From assembly GCA_001800515.1 (NCBI GenBank), contig MGVN01000056.1, positions 1 to 12,083 of the forward strand: DNA of 12,083 bases, given 5' to 3'. Below are positions 1 through 6,787 of this stretch, piece by piece (position 1 is the first letter of the stretch; every line of letters begins with the position of its first letter). A program made the translations under genes and the position numbers. The notes beneath the pieces were generated by a model. The model did no database searches and was not told the origin of the DNA. It was given only the letters and a program-made list of their open reading frames with translations. Origin of the DNA: Elusimicrobia bacterium RIFOXYB2_FULL_49_7. GTDB taxonomy: Bacteria > Fibrobacterota > OXYB2-FULL-49-7.

Positions 1-1542
1 AGACCGGCCCTGCGGAAATTGCCAGCGTATGCCGCCGTCGTCACTGTAACTCGACATGAGGGCCCAGCCGAGTATGGCCTTGGGATTCCAGTCCGCCGTG
101 ATCATAAAAAGACGGCCGCTGGGAAGAGAGGCCAATTTGACACCCCCTTGGCAGCCGCTCACCTGGTCCATGGTGATGATGGCTGACCAGCGCTGGGGAA
201 CGGCGGTATAGTCCATCATGGGATAGGCCTGCCAGCCTGCGTTCGTGGGGACCACCTTATAGAATTCGTGATACAGCATGTGTCCGCTGCCCGGAGAATA
301 AGAGCCGCACCACCCCATAGGCATCACGTAGTCCGTACCGCGCATCTGAAGGTCGCCTTGACCCCAGCAGTTCAGGGAGCCTCTGTGCGTGGTTGAAAAA
401 ACGCGGGGTTGAGTGCGTGACCCGTCCGAATGCCAGGTGGCCCCGCCGTCCGTGGAGACAATCCAACTGCGGTTCATGTAAGGCGATGTTTGCCAGGACA
501 CATACCCTGACATTTCGCCAATAAGGCTGATACGGTTATTGTCGAATACGGAAATGGCATTGCCCAGGTTCCCGCTTGACCGGTCCGTGTTGGCTCCGGT
601 GGGAGTCGAGGCCACGATAACCGGAGCCGAGGCAATGATTTCACCGGTGACACGAACCGGCACATCCACGACCGGTACCGCCTGATTGCGCGGCGGCTGG
701 TGGGGAGAGGTCAGTAACCAGGGTACAACCGGTGTGGAGTCATTCACCACGGTGAGCGAAGGGGTGACATCCGCTGTCGCCAGGCGGATGTTGTCGATGA
801 AAATCCTGGTCGGCCCTTTCGCATCGCAGAGTTCAATGCGCAAATTCTTTATGCTGGTCACATCCAACCCGCCGGTCCAGGCCATCTCCTTGATTGGCAC
901 CCGGAGCGTCACGTAGTTGCCGGGGTCGATAATAAAGGTCCGCCGGTGCGACGGCCTGTCCTTGCCGAACAGATAAACCCATAGCGCAATACGGGCGGCT
1001 GACGACTTGACATCAATATAGAGACAATCGAAGCCTGACCAGTCCCGAAGCGAATCCGGAAGCCGGTCCACGGTACCCATCAGGCTCACAAGCGGGCACA
1101 TGCGCCGGGCGTTCCATTCCACATTGCCGAAATATTCACCGTAGCGGGTGCGCGTGGAATCCCAGGCCCCGGCGCCGCCGCCGTAACCCGTATTGGTATG
1201 CCAGCTCCAGTCCTGCCACAGGGAAGCCTGGAATCTTACGAGCTTGGTACTTACCGGGTTGATCGGCCAGATTTCATGGCAAAGCGCCCGTGTTCCTTGC
1301 ATGACATCGGAAGCGCTTTCGCTTGTAAGCCAGGACACATAGGGTTGATCAGATGAGGAACCGATGTATTTCAGGTCACCGTCCCCGGCATCCGAGGATG
1401 TCAGCGGCCAGGTGGCCAGCTCGGCTTGCTCAAAACCGCAGAAGAGGCGTTCCGCGGAAAAAACTGACAGGGCCGATATCAGGGTACATAGTACCGCAAC
1501 CACGGCCTGACGACAGCGTAGTCTAATCATGGTTGTCCGCAT
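1..1542 (-). CDS. Secreted Asp-box (BNR) beta-propeller protein with N-terminal carbohydrate-binding-like domain, C-terminus cut by window edge
   Basis: An open frame runs off the left edge with no stop; 514 residues are visible. The start at 1542 is chosen because AAAGGAG (1548-1554) lies 5 bases upstream; an internal Met at codon 5 is the alternative. Residues 1-30 form a signal peptide: basic start, hydrophobic VVAVLCTLISALSVF, then an FSA-E cleavage site. Residues about 33-257 resemble a galactose-binding-like beta-sandwich, with CLYIDVKSS at 173-181 and IDNIRLA at 249-255. The same two motifs occur in the upstream neighbour. A Pro-rich linker leads to a propeller region with Asp boxes at 363-370 (STDGGATW) and 500-507 (SDDGGIRW). 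The role is probably extracellular glycan binding or cleavage. Automated pipelines might call it exo-alpha-sialidase, but I see no sialidase catalytic signature. It is probably co-transcribed with the gene ending at 1598, 55 bases away. GC, at roughly 56% by hand sampling, is higher than in the neighbours. A C-terminal sorting domain is expected outside the window. The gene call is firm; the substrate is unknown. Confidence 0.9.
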   Translation of the reverse strand, partial: MRTTMIRLRCRQAVVAVLCTLISALSVFSAERLFCGFEQAELATWPLTSSDAGDGDLKYIGSSSDQPYVSWLTSESASDVMQGTRALCHEIWPINPVSTKLVRFQASLWQDWSWHTNTGYGGGAGAWDSTRTRYGEYFGNVEWNARRMCPLVSLMGTVDRLPDSLRDWSGFDCLYIDVKSSAARIALWVYLFGKDRPSHRRTFIIDPGNYVTLRVPIKEMAWTGGLDVTSIKNLRIELCDAKGPTRIFIDNIRLATADVTPSLTVVNDSTPVVPWLLTSPHQPPRNQAVPVVDVPVRVTGEIIASAPVIVASTPTGANTDRSSGNLGNAISVFDNNRISLIGEMSGYVSWQTSPYMNRSWIVSTDGGATWHSDGSRTQPRVFSTTHRGSLNCWGQGDLQMRGTDYVMPMGWCGSYSPGSGHMLYHEFYKVVPTNAGWQAYPMMDYTAVPQRWSAIITMDQVSGCQGGVKLASLPSGRLFMITADWNPKAILGWALMSSYSDDGGIRWQFPQGRS

Positions 1543-1555
1543 GAATTCTCCTTTA

Positions 1556-1577
1556 ATTCGTTTTCATCACAACGAAT
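1556..1577 (-). promoter_or_regulatory. Small hairpin in intergenic leader between the two tandem secreted-protein genes
   Basis: ATTCGTT (1571-1577 read on the minus strand) pairs with AACGAAT (1556-1562) around an 8-base loop, giving a perfect 7-bp stem. It ends one base before the AAAGGAG ribosome site of the downstream gene. No U-run follows, so it is not a normal intrinsic terminator. It could protect or tune the downstream cistron after processing, or be chance. Confidence 0.3.
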
Positions 1578-1597
1578 AAAATAAGGCAACCGACATC

Positions 1598-3862
1598 TTA
1601 CTTTAGCAGGATGACTCGCCGGGTGATAGTTTTTTCACCACCGCTTGATAGCCTTACCAGATAAATCCCGGAAGGATGGTTTGATGCGTCCCAAGTAACT
1701 CGATACTGTATAAAATTTGATGAACGAGCGAGTTGAGATGTCAAATCATCTACGATTTTTCCATTCATATCTATGACGCGCAGTTGCCATCCTGTATTTT
1801 CCATTTTTCCTTTAATTTCCAGTGTCGCCACCGGATTAAACGGATTCGGACTTACCTTAAGAACAACACCCTTATCAACAATAGTTCCCATTTCATTAGC
1901 CGTAACAGGTGTCGTATCAATTCCCTTTATTTCCTCCGGTACTTTTACGCGAAATGTCCGGATATTATAAGGATCCGTGGTATAGCTCCACGCAATAGGA
2001 ACAAAATTGACAGGCGAAACACGCGGTACACATAATGTTTTTATTTTGCTTGCTTCAATTGCAATCTGCGTCGCTGAACCCCAGATGGAACCGTTAAAAG
2101 TTCTGTATTCTATGGACGTATCGCCGATCACGGTAAACAGCATTAGATTATTTGTGTTTTTTATGCGCGTCAGCATGCCGGAAACTCCGTCCAGAGATGT
2201 CGTGAAATTCGCACCATCCCATTCGAGAACCGCGTCCGCTATTTCAACAGCGATGTAAATTTTTCCGCTTGGAGTTCCGACCATGGACTTCAGGTCCGTT
2301 CCCTTGGGAAGTGCGACGGGTGCGGTCCAGGCTGAACCGGTTGTAAAGCGGTCCCAGGGTGTTTTATCGGACGGATTTTGGGCCAGGTAATCGGTGTACA
2401 TGGCGTCAAAAACCGGTTGCTGGAAATAGGAGAAATAAACGGCTTTGGTCTGGGAAATATGATACCAGGCTATGGCTGCACCATCATTACCATAATCCGC
2501 AATGTCCGTGTAAACCATGCCCGTGCAAGTGGCGCCATTTATCTTCCCATTATTTCCGCCGTGTTGCCATGTCAGGCCGTTATCATCCGAAAATTTCGCT
2601 GCCACCGTCTCATTATTATAACGGGTGAAATGGTCCCAGGCCGCCCATATCCGGCCGTTCGCGGAGCGCACGATTTTCGGGGTCGGGCAATACCGGATAT
2701 CTTTGTCCATCACTATTTTCGGGCCCATGGTCCAGTTCGTCCCGTCAAAGGTAAACCGGCGGAACCATAAATCGCTCGGGCTGGGCTGACCGCTGCACTG
2801 CAGCATGTAAGCGCAGAGCACTTCGCTCTCATAAGCCGTGGTACCTTGTTTCCTACAGGAGGTGGAAGCACTAGCAAAACGGGTATAAGTCCCGGTACCA
2901 AGGTCGTCAGTCACACCCGGAGCCCGCAAATCCGCGTTGCGCCATGTATCACAAGCATCCGCGCTTGCCCGAAAGCTTAACGGAGGATTTCCCGTAATTA
3001 TTTCGAGCCGGGTGTTGTCGTAAGCGTTTATGCTTCGGTAGTCATGTTTCATGGCATCATTCCAGCTCGCGGTTGTACCCACGATTGTCTTGACAGGTTC
3101 GTTGTCCGCAAGCGTGGAGGTGTCCCGTGGAACGGAAAGAGGAATGAGTGGCGTGGGCCTGGTAGTCCCGCCGTTGTTGTCGGGCGGTTCGGGCAGTTGT
3201 GGCCAGGGTGTGGCATCTGCGATAAGCATATAATCCGGGGTAACGCCGGTTGCAGGGGCAAGACGGAAATTGTCAATGTATAATTTTGTATTGTTGCCGA
3301 TTTTTTTCACCAGGACGGCTATGGAAACGACATTGCTGGGATTAAAGAGATGCAGGGCGTCTGCTGAATCAAGATTATATTCGCATGTGACCCATGTTCC
3401 GGCGGGAATACGATAGCTTCTTTTCAACGCATAAGGATAAGGCGTCATGTTGTCTTCTAAATGGAGCTCGATAATTGCGGTATCGTCCGAGGACTTCACG
3501 TCAAACCACAGCTTTGAATAGGAAGACCAGTCCGTGCCGAAATAAGTTCCATGGGGCCACCCGACCGTTTTAATAAGTCTGCCGTAACGATACAGTTCTG
3601 AATACGGCGTCGTACTTGTTTTAAAATAGCCTACAACCCAGCTGGCAACATCAGGACCAAGATCCCTTATTGCGGAAACTAAACCTTCGCTGTATTGATC
3701 TTTTACCAAAGAATTCGATTTCCATGTTGTCGTATCAGAAACATTATCTGATGCTTCCCAACCGAATAAACGAAGCGTACCTGTTTCAGCGCAAAATACA
3801 TTTGAGAAGAAAAATCCTACAATCAAAACTAATAAAAATTGTGTGAAAATATGATCTTTCAT
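1598..3862 (-). CDS. Secreted three-part protein: carbohydrate-binding-like domain, Asp-box beta-propeller, C-terminal sorting module
   Basis: This is a complete 754-residue gene. ATG at 3862 has AAAGGAG (3872-3878) 9 bases upstream and a sigma-54 promoter just before that. Residues 1-25 are a signal peptide with a hydrophobic core, FLLVLIVGFFF. Residues about 27-203 are a beta-sandwich resembling galactose-binding-like carbohydrate modules, with LWFDVKSSDD at 118-127 and IDNFRLA at 196-202. A Pro/Thr-rich linker (about 210-255) follows. The propeller region (about 255-655) has a clear Asp box at 425-432 (SDDNGLTW) and a degenerate one, SADACDTW, near residue 302. Residues about 667-754 are a FlgD-like/type IX sorting-like module: SPNPFNP at 671-677, VIDMNGK, then SGIYLVRL, ending RRVILLK. 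This implies export and surface attachment or release. The product probably acts on extracellular polysaccharide, but the catalytic residues and substrate are not identifiable. It is the first gene of a probable operon with the downstream paralogue and is likely activated by the divergent regulator. Confidence 0.93.
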   Translation of the reverse strand: MKDHIFTQFLLVLIVGFFFSNVFCAETGTLRLFGWEASDNVSDTTTWKSNSLVKDQYSEGLVSAIRDLGPDVASWVVGYFKTSTTPYSELYRYGRLIKTVGWPHGTYFGTDWSSYSKLWFDVKSSDDTAIIELHLEDNMTPYPYALKRSYRIPAGTWVTCEYNLDSADALHLFNPSNVVSIAVLVKKIGNNTKLYIDNFRLAPATGVTPDYMLIADATPWPQLPEPPDNNGGTTRPTPLIPLSVPRDTSTLADNEPVKTIVGTTASWNDAMKHDYRSINAYDNTRLEIITGNPPLSFRASADACDTWRNADLRAPGVTDDLGTGTYTRFASASTSCRKQGTTAYESEVLCAYMLQCSGQPSPSDLWFRRFTFDGTNWTMGPKIVMDKDIRYCPTPKIVRSANGRIWAAWDHFTRYNNETVAAKFSDDNGLTWQHGGNNGKINGATCTGMVYTDIADYGNDGAAIAWYHISQTKAVYFSYFQQPVFDAMYTDYLAQNPSDKTPWDRFTTGSAWTAPVALPKGTDLKSMVGTPSGKIYIAVEIADAVLEWDGANFTTSLDGVSGMLTRIKNTNNLMLFTVIGDTSIEYRTFNGSIWGSATQIAIEASKIKTLCVPRVSPVNFVPIAWSYTTDPYNIRTFRVKVPEEIKGIDTTPVTANEMGTIVDKGVVLKVSPNPFNPVATLEIKGKMENTGWQLRVIDMNGKIVDDLTSQLARSSNFIQYRVTWDASNHPSGIYLVRLSSGGEKTITRRVILLK

Positions 3863-3889
3863 TTTTGATTTCTCCTTTATTTATAAGAA

Positions 3890-3907
3890 AAGCAATCTAT
3901 CTACCAA
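3890..3907 (-). promoter_or_regulatory. Sigma-54 (-24/-12) promoter for the 754-residue secreted-protein gene
   Basis: Read on the minus strand, the sequence is TTGGTAGATAGATTGCTT. The invariant GG (3905-3904) and GC (3893-3892) are separated by exactly 10 bases. The -24 element is TTGG and the -12 element is TTGCTT, close to the known consensus YTGGCACG-N4-TTGCW. The expected transcription start is near 3880, about 18 bases before the start codon and just ahead of the AAAGGAG site. The divergent gene encodes a sigma-54 activator, which strongly supports this call. The -24 half departs from TGGCA at its C position. Confidence 0.75.
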
Positions 3908-3987
3908 TGTATAATATTAACATATTTTATTTAAATATATGCTATTATAATAAAGTGCACTGTATTATGACAAAAATATTTATATGA

Positions 3988-4011
3988 GTCATACAACATA
4001 GACATACATTA
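3988..4011 (+). repeat. Operator-like direct-repeat element, copy 1 (GTCATACA-N7-CATACATTA)
   Basis: GTCATACA (3988-3995) and CATACATTA (4003-4011) are spaced so that the CATACA cores lie 13 bases apart. Copy 2 at 4126-4149 has the same layout and matches at 18 of 24 positions, including all 17 bases outside the 7-base spacer. It lies about 83-106 bases upstream of the sigma-54 GG, within the usual range for an activator enhancer site. The likely binder is the adjacent regulator (inference). Confidence 0.6.
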
Positions 4012-4021
4012 TATGATGTAT
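4004..4021. promoter_or_regulatory. Perfect inverted repeat ATACAT-N6-ATGTAT overlapping copy 1
   Basis: ATACAT (4004-4009) and its exact reverse complement ATGTAT (4016-4021) flank six bases, giving an 18-bp dyad of the size bound by Fis-type dimers of sigma-54 activators. It shares its left half with the second CATACA of copy 1. The cluster therefore reads forward, forward, reverse at 12-13 base steps. AT-richness raises the chance of coincidence. Confidence 0.5.
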
Positions 4022-4088
4022 CTACTTGTATATCAGTGTATTAAATATTTATTTAACCATACTATACAAAAATAAAACACCATTTTAT

Positions 4089-4117
4089 TTGCTGTTTAGC
4101 TTAAAAATAAGTATTAT
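4089..4117 (+). promoter_or_regulatory. Sigma-70-like promoter for the regulator/phosphorylase-like operon
   Basis: TTGCTG (4089-4094) is a weak -35 hexamer (3 of 6 matches). A 17-base spacer separates it from TATTAT (4112-4117), a good -10 hexamer (5 of 6). Transcription would begin near 4124, just before repeat copy 2, so a protein bound there could repress it. Other AT-rich -10 candidates are nearby, so the exact hexamers are uncertain. Confidence 0.45.
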
Positions 4118-4125
4118 TATATTAT

Positions 4126-4149
4126 GTCATACATATTGACCATACATTA
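4126..4149 (+). repeat. Operator-like direct-repeat element, copy 2, with an extra CATACA at 4161-4166
   Basis: GTCATACA (4126-4133) and CATACATTA (4141-4149) repeat the 13-base core spacing of copy 1. A further CATACA lies 20 bases after the second core, at 4161-4166, seven bases before the regulator start codon. The position at the predicted transcription start and leader of the regulator gene suggests autorepression (inference). Confidence 0.6.
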
Positions 4150-4173
4150 AGTCATTCGGCCATACACTCAATT

Positions 4174-6768
4174 ATGAACATCCCCGACCTATTATTAGCA
4201 TATCACCCTTTAATTTCAGACGATTACTTTCATCTGCTCCTTTATAATCGACAAGGAGAAATAATATGGTGGAATAAACGATTATCAAAAGCATTGGGAT
4301 ATCAATATGAAGAATTATTAGGCCATTCCATTTCCGAACTGATTTGGGCTCTTCCAGAATATAAACCGCATATCCTGTCCAGATTCTTAAAACCGGGCCG
4401 AATCGGGTCGTTTAAACTCCTTTTAAAACAAAATATCGGTCTATGGGATGTGGCGGAGAGTACCGCCTATTTTATGGGAAACCTTCATTCCATCGAGTCG
4501 AATGCAGAGATTATCACACTCAATCAGAAATATTTCATCGCTTTTTTCAACATCGGCATCAATGACAGGGTGGCCTATTTTAATAATTTCTCAAGCGACC
4601 TCTTTGCCATGCTCAATGCCGAACAGCATCTCATAGAATATAATCAACAGTTTTTCGATAAATTTTATAGGCTGATGGAAGGATCGCTTAATTACAGAGG
4701 AAAATATATCGGCGATTTCTTCAGAAAGAATGATTGGGAGCTCTTTAAAAAAGTTCAAACCGATAAAAAAACATATCTCGAAGAATGTGTCAGAAATTCA
4801 AACGGGCCCTGGACCCTCCTCTATACTGAGGATTTTAAAGACAATGCCAATGAAAGGTGGGAATTCGATTCCACGGGAGAATGGACAACGAATAAACATG
4901 AATTGCACGGAGAGACAAGACAGGGATTTTCGTTCTGTCTCTTGAAAAAAACCATAGACATCTCCGCGCATGACATTAGAATGGAATTTTCCGTAAAATG
5001 TAAAGATGAATTCAAATTCGGATGTTTCGTTGCCGGACAGCGGGAACATTACACGTTTTCTCCGGACAGCAGCGGTTATTATCTTGGAGTCGGTCCGGAA
5101 GGCATGGTCGTAAAAAAATGTGGAATGAAAATGATAGAAAAGCCGGTACAAAAATATCACGCAGGTGGCTGGCATAAAGTCATTCTTGAAAAAACAGGCG
5201 GTAAATTGATTCTGGAGATCGACCAAAAGTCCCGCGTGGAATTCCTCGATCTGCAGCCCGCAACCCATTCTTCTCTAAACGTCTGCGGACTGGCCTGTGG
5301 CGCCGACACCTCTTTCAAAGACTTCAGGATTTCCAATCGCATTTCCATACTGCAAATCAGGGATCATTCCGCCTTTGAGCAATTTGACATACATCTGAGA
5401 GATTTCCCGGAGGAGATATATGAAATCTCACTTTATCCGGGCTCCTACCATCAGACACCTGTCGAGATAATGCAGTTACGAAATATCAGCCGGCTCCGAA
5501 TAGCACAGGAAGAGCTGAAAAAAAAGAACCGGGAACATAAGCGTCTTCTGACAAAACATCACGAGCTTCAACGGAGATTGGACGGCGAAACCGATGCAAA
5601 AATGATCGGAAGCAGCGGCTCCATGGAAAAGATCCGTGCCCTTATTCGGAATACCGCAGATACCCAGGCAAGCATTCTCATTACGGGGGAAACCGGAACC
5701 GGCAAAGACTTGGTGGCACAGCAACTTCATCTTCAAAGTAAAAGAGGCAATGAACCGTTTATCAAAGTCGACTGTGCCTCGCTGCCGCCCCCGCTTCTTG
5801 AAAGCGAACTTTTCGGGTACGAAAAAGGGGCTTTTACCGGAGCAACGGATAGAAAAATAGGACGATTTGAAGCCGCCGGCCGAGGCACGATTTTTCTCGA
5901 TGAAATCAGCAATCTGGAGCTTTCGCTGCAGGCCAAGCTTTTACGAGTGCTTCAAGACCGGAAATTTGAAAGAATAGGAAGCAATATCACGTTAACCACC
6001 GAGGCACGTATCATCAGTGCTTCAAATCAAGATTTGAATCTATTATTGGAAACGAACCGTTTCAGAAAAGATCTTTACTTCCGAATTAATACCATCATTA
6101 TCAATACACCTCCTCTTCGAGAACGCAGAGAGGATATCCCTGAACTCATCCACTTTTTCTTCAAGGAATACGGTGAAAAAAATAAAATAAGTCTCCCTGA
6201 AATAACACCTAAAGCAATGCATCTCTTTTGCCGGTATCCTTGGCCGGGCAATATCAGAGAGCTTAGAAACGCGGTTATTTTCTCCCTGCTTTTGGGAAAC
6301 AAGCGTTTCATTGATATCAATGATCTACCGGATAGCATCCGGCAATACTCTACACATGGCGGGATACCTAAGAAATCCGGAACCGTCTCAAGAATTGAAC
6401 CACGAGATTTATCCGCCGAACAAATTAAAGAAGCATTATCGAAAACCGGGCAAAATATCTCTTGCGCTGCAATGGAATTAAATATCGGAAGACAAAGCTT
6501 ATACCGATTAATGGAAAAATACGGCTATTTTAATAAAAATAAGGCCGATAAAAAGACGCTGACCCGCCGACAGGAAACCATATTGACTTTTATAAAAGAA
6601 AATTCCAGCGTTGATTTAAAAAAGCTGAGCACGTTATTTCCTGTTTCAAGGAAAAGCATACAACGCGATCTTCAATGTCTGTTGGGAAATAAAATGATCC
6701 TAAAAGAAAGAAACGGAATCACGGTTGAATACAGGATTGCATCTTCAAACCTTCCTTCCGGAAAATGA
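4174..6768 (+). CDS. Sigma-54-dependent transcriptional activator with lectin/LamG-like sensor domain, Fis-type HTH and extra winged helix
   Basis: This 864-residue protein has no signal peptide or membrane segment, so it is cytoplasmic. Residues about 18-130 are a PAS domain (NRQGEIIWWNKRLSKALGY). A second PAS-like part starts near 140 (LFAMLNAEQHLIEYNQQF). Residues about 210-389 form a concanavalin/LamG or DUF1080-like beta-sandwich: it opens LLYTEDFKDN, then GEWTTNKHELHGE, GWHKVILEKTGGKLILEID, and ends FKDFRISNR. Residues 390-440 look like the rest of a PAS fold, ending LRNISRLRIAQEEL, and run into a coiled coil (440-475). The AAA+ domain is intact: Walker A GETGTGKD (505-512), sigma-54-contacting GAFTGA (552-557), Walker B GTIFLDE (571-577), FRKDLYFR with arginine finger (630-637) and sensor II WPGNIREL (690-697). 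A Fis-type HTH lies at 746-785 and a DeoR/HTH_11-like winged helix at 795-856. No Shine-Dalgarno precedes the ATG. It probably binds a sugar ligand and activates the divergent sigma-54 promoter. The activator class is certain; the ligand is unknown. Confidence 0.95.
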   Translation: MNIPDLLLAYHPLISDDYFHLLLYNRQGEIIWWNKRLSKALGYQYEELLGHSISELIWALPEYKPHILSRFLKPGRIGSFKLLLKQNIGLWDVAESTAYFMGNLHSIESNAEIITLNQKYFIAFFNIGINDRVAYFNNFSSDLFAMLNAEQHLIEYNQQFFDKFYRLMEGSLNYRGKYIGDFFRKNDWELFKKVQTDKKTYLEECVRNSNGPWTLLYTEDFKDNANERWEFDSTGEWTTNKHELHGETRQGFSFCLLKKTIDISAHDIRMEFSVKCKDEFKFGCFVAGQREHYTFSPDSSGYYLGVGPEGMVVKKCGMKMIEKPVQKYHAGGWHKVILEKTGGKLILEIDQKSRVEFLDLQPATHSSLNVCGLACGADTSFKDFRISNRISILQIRDHSAFEQFDIHLRDFPEEIYEISLYPGSYHQTPVEIMQLRNISRLRIAQEELKKKNREHKRLLTKHHELQRRLDGETDAKMIGSSGSMEKIRALIRNTADTQASILITGETGTGKDLVAQQLHLQSKRGNEPFIKVDCASLPPPLLESELFGYEKGAFTGATDRKIGRFEAAGRGTIFLDEISNLELSLQAKLLRVLQDRKFERIGSNITLTTEARIISASNQDLNLLLETNRFRKDLYFRINTIIINTPPLRERREDIPELIHFFFKEYGEKNKISLPEITPKAMHLFCRYPWPGNIRELRNAVIFSLLLGNKRFIDINDLPDSIRQYSTHGGIPKKSGTVSRIEPRDLSAEQIKEALSKTGQNISCAAMELNIGRQSLYRLMEKYGYFNKNKADKKTLTRRQETILTFIKENSSVDLKKLSTLFPVSRKSIQRDLQCLLGNKMILKERNGITVEYRIASSNLPSGK

Positions 6769-6773
6769 TCCAA

Positions 6774-6778
6774 AAGGA
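6774..6778 (+). promoter_or_regulatory. Ribosome binding site fixing the phosphorylase-like start at 6788
   Basis: AAGGA lies 9 bases before ATG 6788 and just after the regulator stop (6766-6768). The longer in-frame start at 6725 lies inside the regulator gene and would add 21 residues unlike the family's N-terminus. The 6788 start is therefore preferred. Confidence 0.7.
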
Positions 6779-6787
6779 ATTTATCTT

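Larger units (their letters stand above)
3863..4173. other. AT-rich divergent regulatory intergenic region
   Basis: These 311 bases between divergent start codons carry no credible gene on either strand. GC is only about 20% in the stretches I counted. They hold a sigma-54 promoter facing left, a sigma-70-like promoter facing right, two copies of a 24-bp CATACA direct-repeat element, a dyad overlapping copy 1, and short palindromes: ATTTAAAT (3929-3936), TATTATAATA (3943-3952) and AGTGCACT (3954-3961). The region looks like the control centre of the locus. The short AT palindromes alone could be compositional chance. Confidence 0.85.

Noticed and set aside
2378..2770. 130-codon plus-strand open frame opposite the 754-residue secreted protein
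   Set aside because: The opposing frame contains the Asp-box propeller; this frame is low in recognisable features and lacks a ribosome site.
4031..4043. IHF-like site TATCAG-TGTA-TTA between the two repeat copies
   Set aside because: One mismatch to the WATCAA-N4-TTR consensus in very AT-rich DNA is expected by chance. DNA bending there would fit sigma-54 control, but the match alone is not evidence.
4253..4268. Strong AAGGAG plus ATG (4266) inside the regulator's start region
   Set aside because: It is out of frame with the regulator and reaches a stop after three codons. The AAGGAG encodes part of the PAS motif RQGEII.
4798..5268. 156-codon open frame on the minus strand inside the regulator gene
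   Set aside because: It is antisense to the lectin-like domain, which has clear family features in the plus frame. The minus frame has no ribosome site and no recognisable domain.
6725..6787. Longer N-terminus for the phosphorylase-like protein starting at 6725
   Set aside because: It would overlap the regulator by 44 bases with no Shine-Dalgarno site; ATG 6788 has AAGGA 9 bases upstream.
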